Of a DNA stretch of 64,000 nt, positions 21,001 to 32,800 are shown piece by piece (the stretch's first letter is position 1; every line of letters starts with the position of its first letter). The notes under the pieces are model-generated. The model was not told the DNA's origin and searched no databases. It saw nothing but the letters and a program-made list of their open reading frames with translations. Source of the DNA: Hydrangea macrophylla (taxonomy: Eukaryota > Streptophyta > Magnoliopsida > Cornales > Hydrangeaceae); contig CM066987.1 of NCBI GenBank assembly GCA_033977485.1, forward strand, positions 52,037,533-52,101,532, read 5' to 3'. Position numbers and translations under genes: made by a program.

Positions 21001-23833
21001 TTCCTTTCTTTGTCTCCTTGCAAATTCTCATAATGGAATCAATGGAAATGTTCTTAATAATCATATACCTCTTGTAAACCAAAACTGGCAGTGGTAACTT
21101 GGTAGAAATTGCCCAAATGACATCTGCTAATCTCCGTAACTTTAGCCAAGCCCAGAAAATAAGAGCCTGTTTGGATTGGCCTACTTTGAATTACTGAGTG
21201 AATTGAGTCCATTTAGAAAGAAGTATTCAGAGCTTTCCATAATTCGAATCCACTTTAAGGCTAAAAAAGCAACTTAAATCAGAGTAATAAGTAATTTGCT
21301 GCTTTTTCAAAATCTATTAAAGAAGAAATCTCGTATTCCTACATCAGTGGCAAATGGGCTCTAACTCTCTAAGTCTATGTATAAAAAAGGCTACTTACCC
21401 TTTGGTGGCCATTAAGGTGGTCAATATACACATACTTGGGTTTGTGTGGCCCTATTTGTTAATGAGCCATTGTTGGTATGTCAAGTGGAGATTCAGTAGA
21501 CATTTGAATCGGGTTAGCCTCTAACCCCACTAGCCCTTCTAGTTTTGGTTAGTTATAAGAATAGTAAAGAGTTTTGGCAATATCCAAAGAGTTATTGTAA
21601 TTGGTAATTGTTTTTGTCTTTTTTGATAGTCGAGTAGTTTGCACAAGGTGCGTTGCTTTCTGATAGGCATGAACCCAGTTTGCCTGCTATGCATGCTGCA
21701 AATGCATTTTACCTAGTGCTTCGTTTTTTGTTGTTGTTGTTGGGTTTTATTTATTTATTTATTATTATTATTATTTTTTAATTTTGCATTGTTTTGCCCA
21801 ATTTAGTTGGGCATGATTTTATTTGGCCTATAATTTTCTGTTGATAAAGTGGAAATGTGGCTTTTTTATGAATCGCAAACGTTTCTTCAGATTGGAATAG
21901 TTTATTTTTGTTTCGAAACTATTTGCTCTTTGTTTTTCCTCAAAGTTCAGCCTGATTCATTTCTTTGTATCTGTTATGTAGTACCATCCTGATGTCAACA
22001 AGCAACCTGGAGCAACCGAAAAGTTTAAAGAGATTAGCTCAGCGTACGAGGTATGTGTGGGGCGCTACAATTTCAGTTCAACTGATTCTCTTAAATGCCT
22101 ACTCTTTTTTCTTACTTATTTACAAATGATAATATACTCTTAGCAAGTTGATGCGTGTAATAAATTAATTTCAGAAGTTCTCATGATACAGTTAGTAGGG
22201 TTGTCTATTCACCTGTGTTGGATGACAGTTTTGTAATTATTGATTAGGGCCTGTTTGGGAATACTTAAAATGGGATCAGTTGAGTCCCCTTTTCACTATC
22301 TATCCCGGTTTTTATGAAAACCAATGTCATGTTGGTTTAATAAAATACCCCTTCTAATAGAGATATTTGACTGGGCACGAACTTGATTGCAAGAACTGGA
22401 CACTCACCAAACATTTGAATTTATTGAACTGGATCACTTATGAACCGAATAACGAGTTCTTTGACCTCCCAAACAGCCCTTTAGTTCTTGCAGTTGATGA
22501 GTCGGACGGATCACATTATTAGTTCTGTAAAAACTACATTACATCTGCATGGTAAATGATACTTCACTCTGATGGGGAAAAAAAACTTTGTGATCACAGA
22601 AATTTTGATGGAAAAGGCCACATTCACAATCCTTCGTTTTATTACTGGTTTGTTTTATAGGTTCAGTATGAGTAAGAGGTAGATGGCCCAAGTAAAGGAA
22701 CTTTGAGCGCTTGGATTTTTGTTTTGTTTTGTTTTTATCTGGTTAGGAATGCGGCATACATTGTTCATATCTAGAGTTTCAAAATGGAACTATATATGCA
22801 TATACTTTGTGAAATCTAAATTTTATTGGAATAGCAGTTTCTTTAGTTACTCCAGACTCCTTAAAACTCAACTTGATTTTGCACATGAAATCTAGTTCTG
22901 AGTATGGTGTTAAAAGCTTAAAAATACGTCCGTTCCACAATATATACCATTATCTATGATCTTTTGAAGTCCATGTCATGTTCCAATTTCTTGGGTGAAG
23001 AACCTTAACTTCGATAACCTCTACAATGAAAACTTCATAGCTATACAGCTCGTCTCCGTCAAAAGAATAATTTGCTGGAAGCCTGGAACCAAATCTTTTT
23101 TCCTTTCTTCATTTGGTTCAGTTCTAAAGGTTTGAAACAAAGGCTTAATCAACTTATTCAAGATTAAATCCCCCTTGGTGGAGGTTTTTACCTATAGTTA
23201 TCTTCCATCAAAAGCCACCACCTGCTATTTAAGATTAACACGTGCCTCTCCACCCTTAAGCATTTTTGTTGATAACAGTCTTGATCTCAACCATAAATCA
23301 TAATTTCCTGATTTTTCAGGTATGCACTAGTTTGTCTTATTTTATGTTAATTCGAATTCATCTGTTCACATCTTGTGTTGCAAATAGTATTAAGGCTTGT
23401 TTCGTGAAACTATGAAATTGTGTTTTGGATGCTTAGATAATTTAGAATCATATTGGGGGCATGTTTGAAGTAAAATCTCTTAATTAATTCCTTGCAGTTA
23501 ATGATACTATATTCTTTTTAATTCTGAAATACAAAATTGTCAGGTGCTATCAGATGACAAAAAGAGGGCCTTGTACGATCAGTATGGTGAGGCTGGAGTT
23601 AGAAGTACAATAGGGGGACAAGCCGGTGCTTATACGGTACTGCCTAAATCTAACTTACATTTTCATTCATTACATCTTTAATTAATTTGTAGAAGAAAGG
23701 TAGCATATGTTGACCATAAAATGACAATAAGTGACATTTATCGCATAATTGTGGGCTCTCCTTTATGGGAAAGCCATCCTCTTTTGGTCATCCACAATGC
23801 TGGATTTCAGGTTGATTTCCCTAAAATTGGCAT

Positions 23834-23877
<44 letters not shown>

Positions 23878-26800
23878 GTAAATATCTGTGTGCGCGCTGA
23901 GGGGGTCCATAACAATGTGGGTCACTCAATACAAAATATTACTTTCATAATCAACCTATGTAGCACGAACAATTTACCTTAGGTGTTGTGTCGGTGTTGG
24001 ACATCGGAACACGTGATGACCTTCTGATTACTTCTCACTTAATAACCTTATGTATACATACACAGCATATGTAACCAGTTTCGCCGTTTTCTAGTATACA
24101 CATATTTATAGGTATTTTTTGTCAATTACAATGGATATCCTTTTGGTTTGTGTGATATATGTTATCCCTTAGGGGTCATAGTGAAAACCTCTATTGCACT
24201 TTCGTGCCTTAGAACACGAGTTACTAATCTCACAATAGTAGCGTGCTTATGTGTAAGAATATATACGGTGAGGTATCTATATGGCATGTAAATTGCAGGA
24301 AAGGTGAGTTTTGTGCTTAATTATTTATTTATTTTGTTTTTATTTTGGAGATTGTTGCCTTATATTTTAAATCTGAAAGAATTCAAGTTGTTTCAAAATT
24401 TATTGTTGTGCAATTTAGCTGATACTAATTCTTTGATTACAGACTAATCCGTTTGATCTATTCGAGACATTTTTTGGACCTAGTATGAGTGGATTCGCTA
24501 GCATGGATCAAACTGGATTTAGAACATCCCGCCGAAATACTGTTACCAAAGGCGAAGATGTACGGTGAGTCAGTGGCTCCCTGGTTATAAGTCCTTACAT
24601 ATACCTGGTGTTGAATCTAGCTCCTGTGTTTTCTTTATTTTTCTTCAATAAATCCATGAACCAAACAAAGTCTAAAAGACAAGCATTAATTGCTGGTAAA
24701 ACTCTTTTCTTCGTTTGGTTAATAAAGAAAATGGTGAGAAAAATTGGGAAGAAAAGAAAAGAAAATGTGGTAAAAAAACACAGAATAAATTATAAATTAT
24801 AAATTTTGTGAATTCCCTTCCGCTTTTCATGTATTCCCATTGTACTTTTTTTTTTTTTTTGTAATTTATTTAAGTATGGATGAGAAAAACACTAGGGATA
24901 TGGGCCTCATATGGCTTTCCTTACCGTTTTCTTTTTCTTTTTCTTTGCCTTTTTCCAAATGCGCAAACCAAACAATGCCTTAAAGTAAAATGACTGACAC
25001 AGTGACACCATTTGGCATTGTCTTTTTATATTGGTTCACAGTAAAAATGAAAATTTCTGAGTTTTAATTATATACCTGACTTGAATTTCTTAGCACCCCT
25101 TAATTGTGAGATTGATCAGATCGACGTTGGTTAGTAGATATTTCTAATTGCCTTTGCATCTGTTGGAATGTCCCACATTGCCTATTTATGGCCCCTCTGT
25201 GCGGTTTATAAGGCTTTAGTTCCCCTCTCCTTAACACCTGGGTTTTAAGGAGTTGAATGGGTTGGCCTTACAAGTGATATCAAAGCTTGATTGGGCTTGT
25301 CTTCCGGCGTGCCGAGTGTCCGTCTGCTGTGGTCAAGGGTATGCCGAGTGTCCGGCTCCTGTGGTTCAGGGGGTGTGTTGGAATGTCCCACATCGCCCAT
25401 TTATGGCCCCTCTGTGCGGTTTATAAGGCTTTAGTTCTCCTCTTCTTAACAACTGGGTTGTAACGAGTTGAATGGGTTGGGCCTTACAAGAGCATCTAAA
25501 ATTTGTCATATGCAATTTTTGGTACATGGATTCTGTATACATAATACATTTGCTGCTAAAGCATTTTTTTTTTCTCAAGAGGATGCTTGTGTTATTTTCT
25601 TATCTTATCCATGGATATATATATATATATATATTGAATCATGTTTTGTGTTTCACATTGATATCATGTGTGGTTGACTCATCTTTTAAAATGTGTTTCA
25701 GTTATGACATGACTTTAGAATTTTCCGCGGCTATATTTGGAGCAGAAAAAGAATTTGAACTTTCACACCTTGAAACATGTGAAGTTTGCACTGGTACCGG
25801 AGCAAAGATAGGGTCCAAGAAGAGGATATGCTCAACTTGTGGGGGCAGAGGTCAAGTTATGCGAACTGAGCAAACACCATTTGGCTTGTTTTCACAGGTA
25901 ATTTACCAATGGTAGTTTTCTTTTCTTGTTGCCCACTGATCGCTTAATTTCAAGGTTCACTTGTACGATGAGAAGGCTAAAAATTTGAAAGGAAAGGAAA
26001 ATGCCATTTGACATTACTTGATGAGTATGGCAGTGAGGCTTGCAAATTTTTCTCTTCGGCTCTGTTTGTTTCATGGACTCAGCAAGGGAAAAGAAAAGAA
26101 AACACTGAGGAAACACTTGTCTTTGTATGGTTACTAAGGCTTTGTTTGGTTCTTGAATATAGTGAGGGAAAAGAAAAGAATACACGGAGGAAAATAGTTT
26201 CCTTTGGTTGGTTAGTAAGGGAAATGATGAGGAAACCAGGAAAGAAAAATAGAATAAGTTGAGAAATAAATTAAATATTTTGAATGTTGTGGGTCATTTC
26301 CCTTCCTTTATCCATATAATACAATTATATTTTAATTTTTTTTAATTTTAATGTTGCTTAAGCATGAAGGAAACTAAAGAAAAACCACAAGGGAACTAGT
26401 TTTCCTTTCCGAAATCCATGAACCAAACAGAGCCTAAGCAAAACAGTGAGGACGTTAGTAAGGAAAATGAAAAGAGGGAGAAAAGTATAAGCATAAATGA
26501 TGTCTTGGATTTTGTGAGTCATTTTCCTTCCTCTTATCTTGAGTTCCCGTTATATAGATTATTTTTTTTTCAAATTTTTGGTAGTATCATTTAAACATTT
26601 GGGGACACTAGGGAAATCATAGGGGAAATAGTTTTCCTTCTTGTTCCATTCCATTGCCCTTTCCTTCTCTAAATCTGCAAACCACATATAGCCTATTGTT
26701 TTCTCAGTTGATTGCTCCAAGATGGAAACTTATAGAGAGGGTTTAACAGGGGTGTTACCTCATGCGTGTGAATGCATGTTCTTGAGGTGGACAACATTTG

Positions 26801-29800
26801 TAAAATCTGGACGAAATTCTCTTTAAGGTTAAACGGTTTATGCTACCTTTGTTCAGTAGATTCAGACGGAGAACAGGTGTTCCACAAAATCTATGAAAAT
26901 AATAAGATAAAGTAAGTGAGGCCTTACATATAAAAGCTTGATAATGACATTTTTAGAGCACCAGGAGACTCCTAAAGTTGAGGACTGTGGAATGATATAT
27001 ATGATTACTTGGCAGTTTTATGGTTTAGGGTAAATTACACAAACCTCTCCTGAGGTTTGCCTTAATTACACGGACCTCCCCTCTTGTTTCAAAAATTACA
27101 CAGACCTCCCTCGAGGTTTGAATTAGGTAACAAAACGCCCCCTCCCCTAATGGTCCGTTAGTTTTTTTACATTAGCCTCCCCTGAAAATTACAATTAGCT
27201 CCCCTAATATTATAAAATTGTCATACGAAAGCCCCCTTTCTCTTATATTTTTGTGCTAATTATAAAATCCCTCCTCCCTCCTATGTTTTTGGGTTAATTT
27301 TTTTAACATTAATTTATATCTACACAAAATATACACAAAACATATATAAATAGGTCCAAATTTTTTTTTTCCCGAACAAACCTCTATCAAGCCCCCCCTG
27401 TATTAATTTTCTAGATCCGCCCATGTCCCTATGCTTCAAAAGTGGACACTTAACCCCCTGTGATTGTGGACTAAAATAGAACTGTTATGATTTCACTCAA
27501 AGAGCGTTAACCCCAAAATTAACATCACAAAATGGATTAAGTGTTTATATTTTTAACCAATTTTAGAATTTTTGTCAGTTTTGAGTGAAATCATAACATT
27601 TCCATTTTTGTCCACAATCACAGGGGGTTAAGTGTCCACTTTTGAAGCATAGGGACAGGGGCGGATCTAGAAAATTAATACAGGGGAGGCTTGATAGAGG
27701 TTTGTTCGGGAGAAAAAAAAATTTGGACCTATTTATATATGTTTTGTGTATAATTTGTGTAGATATAAATTAATGCTAAAAAAATTAACCCAAAAACATA
27801 GGAGGGAGGAGGGATTTTATAATTAGCACAAAAATATAAGAGAAAGGGGCTTTAGTATGACAATTTTATAATATTAGGGGGGCTAATTGTAATTTTTAGG
27901 GGAGGCTAATGTAAAAAAACTAACGGACCATTAGGGGAGGGGGCGTTTTGTTACCTAATTCAAACCTCGAGGGAGGTCTGTGTAATTTTTGAAACAAGAG
28001 GGGAGGTCCGTGTAATTAAGGCAAACCTCAGGGGAGGTTTGTGTAATTTACCCTATGGTTTACCTTGTTTGGTTTCTTATAGCTTCTACACCAGGAAAAT
28101 ATATTATTGACAAAAAAAACCTTACACTTTTCATCAACTTTAGGTTTCTGTGTGTCCAAATTGTGGTGGGGATGGTGAAGTAATTTCTGAATACTGTCGG
28201 AAATGCTCCGGTGAGGGTCGTATTCGTGTTAAGAAAGACATCAAAGTGAAAATTCCTCCCGGAGTCAGCAAGGGGAGTATTCTCAGAGTTGCTGGAGAAG
28301 GTGATGCTGGACCAAAGGGGTATGTGGACATGTTTTTCTGTTTGTATCAGCTTCACTTGCAGTTGTGCGGTATCTTTTCAACTTAACTATGGATGTTGTT
28401 CTCGTAGTTATATTTACAAAGTGGATATTCAACGAGCTATGGTTTCATCAGTATCTCCATACTCTTTGCATCTTTAGATAAGGGAAATAAACAGGAAAGG
28501 AAAACTATCTTCTTGTATTTTTTTCCTAGTGTTTTCCTCCATGTTTAAATGACTTTAGAAATTAAATATTTTTCAAATTATAAAGTAACTTAAGAAAACA
28601 GGTAAGGGCTGTGACTCACAAAGGTCTAAGAATTTATAATTTACTTTCACTCAATTTTCCTCACTGTTTTCCTTATTAACCGGACAAAGAAAAGTGTTTT
28701 CCTCGGTGATTTCTTTTCTTTCCCCTAAAAAAATCCATGAACCAACAGAACCTTACGGTTTAAGGATTGAGCAATCTCCACATTATTTAAGGTAGCAGTT
28801 ACTTGGTACCACTTGATGTGACCGCATGCTTGCTTGGGACGTTAGGATTTTGAACATTCATTATTTTGGACTGGATTACGTTCTGTACTTTCCAAAATCA
28901 CCTTGTTAGCTTTCTTCTTCCTTGGGTTTCTATAATTTATAACTATGAATATTTTCTTCATTGTTAGTAGTATTTCAACTGTTAGTTATCAGTAATAAAG
29001 AATGACGCTCTTTTCTGTTTTACATAAATAGGCAAGCATGTATTTGTTGCCCTTTAGTAAAGCACGTATTTGGTTGGATGTACATTATACTTCAAAAATA
29101 TGATATAGTTAAAAAGAAATAAGTAACTTCGCATATGTTAACTATCAAAAATGTGTTTATCTAAATGTTTATTGAATGTTTAACTAATTTCTTGTAATTT
29201 AACTCTTGCTGCAGTTGCACTGTTCTGGCATTAGTTCACCATGTAGATGAATATTGATGGTTTGATTTTTGTTTTTAACACTTTTAGCATGGAGCTAGTA
29301 AATAACATGACATGTTTAGTTCGATTGGGATGCTGTTTAAACATAAATGATTATAAATATAACATTATAATTTATACATGAGAACTGGTTTACATGAAAG
29401 CATAGAGGTGTAGGAAATTCCTCAGACATGATGATGTGATACTACCAAAGATAATAAATATTTTAATTTCAACAATAGAGTTATTGGTACAATTGCTTGT
29501 TATGATGTTGCCGGCTTCCTATTTTGGTGTATTACTAGGCACCAAGCAAAGATTATTTCCTACGAGTGACAGAACATTTTTTCTTTGAAGTGATCTGAGA
29601 ATCTATTGATACTTTGTCATTTTCCTTGACCCACTTACAGCCTGTTTGGTATTGCTGTGCCTGTGGGAATAAAAGATTTTTTTCGATGTTTGAAAGAGTT
29701 ATGCAAAAGTTTTTGCCAAATGGACTCAAATCTCTCAATAATCCCAAACAAGTGATCGTTGGTCCCAAATAAGATGATCCAAAGGGTGTCTCAATAATAA

Positions 29801-32800
29801 TTGAACAACCACTTTCCATCTATAAACCTCGGTATCCTCCATTGGAGGCTTCAATGGGTATTATCAAGTATATCAACACATTCTGGACTCCAATTTTCTC
29901 CAATCTAGGAAGTTATGAACCCAAGGAAGAAGGTGTATATATAGGAATAGCCGACTATCCTAGCTAGAAATAAAATTCTAGGGCATGTCTGGGAATATTT
30001 AAAACAGGATTACATTTAAACCCAGTCTCACTTTTACTTGTTTCTCAAGAAAACCAATAGTGTTGGTTTAATAAAGAATCAGCTCTTAAGTTATTTTTTA
30101 GCAAGGCACAGACTCCAATGTAATAAAAAAAAAAACAGCTACACAAATGCCTAAAATATTTAGAACAAGTTCTTTTCTGAACCATTGAACAAGTTCTTGT
30201 ATTACCCAAATAGCTTCCTAAATGTGGGATGCAGACTTGCTATCAAGGAACAAATGAAATAATATATTTAACTAATGATGGCAGTTGTTATGGCATGGAA
30301 AATTAGCAAATATTACCTTTATTTAGCTCGTGCATCTTAGTGGTGTTTGACAAACTTCCCTTATGACTGATCTGTGTGCTAATTATAGCTAGTTCAACTA
30401 TAGAACACAATACTGACTTATTTTTTTTTTTTTTTTTTTTTTTTTTCATTTTATGATGTGTATAGACTTGTTAGGTGTGTAAACTCTTATTTCCTCATGG
30501 AGGTACGTACTTTCAATGTGAAGTTACTTCCGGTGTATTTGTAGCTTTGAGAGAGACCAAAGTTATGTCTGTGCACATACACTTGTACTACATATATATG
30601 TAAATATGAGGTTCAGAATTTGATTGCTCTTCTGTTTTGAGTAGGGGTCCTCCAGGAGATCTTTTTGTCTACCTTGATGTTGAAGATATACCGGAGATTC
30701 AAAGAGATGGCATAAATCTCTCTTCAACAGTTACGATAAGTTATCTAGATGCCATACTGGGGGCTATTGTTAAGGTAAATGTTGGCTCTGATTTGTAGTG
30801 TCAAACTAGACATGTTTATGCTTCTAAATTGATCTTAGGTACTTTTTTGGAGCCCTGATCAGCTAAGGCAAGTATTACAGTACACGAATTTAAATTAGAT
30901 TTATCACTTCAGTAGCTCGCAATGTCAAAGATTCATTACTACTAGCTATCTACTCTCTTGGAGGAATGAACTCCATACGCACATCTTAATTGGAGTAACT
31001 GTGTGTACATAAGTACATAGGGAATAAAAGTCAAAGATAGTATTTCATACCTAAGCCTAACACATAGGCTATGCTGCCACGATCATCCTTCACGCTTTTC
31101 AACTTCTGGCAAGACCTTCTGCCACAAATTTGAGAACTCGGCACGGTGGAAGAAGTTTTTTTACCCTCCTCCTTCTCTCCCTCTCTCTCTAAACTTGTCA
31201 TTGCATATTACTTCTACAAAGCATTCAGAGCTTGTTTGCTGATTTCCTGCAGTCTCCATTGGGTGTTCTGTGTATTGAGAACTTGTTGATCTCTTGGCGT
31301 TTAAACAGGTTAAGACAGTTGAAGGGATTACTGATCTACGGATCCCTTCAGGCACTCAACCTGGAGATGTACTTGTTTTGGCAAAGAAAGGTGCACCGAA
31401 ACTGAACAAACCATCTATACGCGGTGACCACTTATTCACAGTTAAAGTTAATATACCAAAACGTATCAGGTGTGCCATTATTCTAGTAATTTGATCTGGT
31501 TCAACTGTGTTATTGTCTCTCAAACTTAATATACGACTGTGGTATTGTTTGTCTAATTGTACTTTGTGTAGTTAACCGATAACATTGCCCTTCTCTTTTT
31601 GAATGCGATATCACAGTCCTCAAACTCTTAGATCTAATGAATATGCTCTAGCAAGACAGTTTTTTGTAAAATGCATGTTCGTTTGTGTGGGAAACATGAT
31701 ACAAATTTGAAAAATGAGAGAGTGTAGTGTGATTTATATAACCTTCTGAGAGGGCACCAATTGCTTTAAAAGCTTAAACTGTTGAAGATTGGTCCCAACA
31801 ACATATATATATATATATATATATAGGGTTAAATACATTTTACCCTTTGTGGTTAGGCCCATTTTCACTTTACCCGCATGTGGTTCAAAATGTGGACACT
31901 TAGCCCCCCTGTGATTTCGGACTATAGTGAAACTGGTAAGATTTCCTTCAAAACTGATAAACATTATAAAATTGGCCAAAAATATTAACACTTTTAACCC
32001 CCATTGTGAGATTAATTTTGGGGCCCCCTGTGGAGATAGTTCTGCCATTTAACCCACCTATGTGGTCCTAATTTTGAACACTTAACCCCCTTGGGGAGCT
32101 AATTTTGGGGTTAACTGCCTATGTGAGGTTAATTTTGACACTTTAACTCTCCTGTGTGAGGCTAGTTTTAACACTTAATCCCCATGTGGGGCTATTTTGA
32201 GAGAAATCTTAGTAGTTTCACTTTAGTCCAAAACCACAAGGGGGTTGTGGCCACTTTTGGACCACATGGGGGTAAAGTGGAAATGGGTCTAACCATAGTA
32301 GGGTAAAATGTAATTAACCCATACATATATGTATGTATATATGTATATGAAGCTGTAACACCCTCCCTCACGTTTGACCCCATTTTGCACATGGAGAGGC
32401 AACACACGAGACTCTATCATGAGGGAGACAAACAACGAACTGCAATATGCAAAACAGAACGGGGTGGAGACTTGAATCTAAGATGAGATGAGCTGACTTC
32501 AACATTCCACATCTTACTGATGAGATGTGTCCATACTCCATACCATGTCGATATTTGACTTTCTTTTGTTGTTAGGGAATAATAAACATTTGCAATGTAA
32601 AGAAGCTTGAACAGCTTAAGAAAACTCAACTATACTCACCTAATGGTCCAAGTTACAAGCTTCTCATTGGAGATCACTTGGGATCTTGTGGGGTGCTGGT
32701 TTTTTTTTTTGTCCTTTTAATTTTTAAATGATAGGTAATGATTGTATTCGGAAGGCACCAAAAGGGGGTACACCTTGTTACACTGGCCTTGATTTTTGTC

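Noticed and set aside
25161..25488. Cassandra-type TRIM with a 5S rRNA promoter
   Set aside because: The LTRs lack recognisable 5S A and C box sequence; only the TRIM structure is supported.
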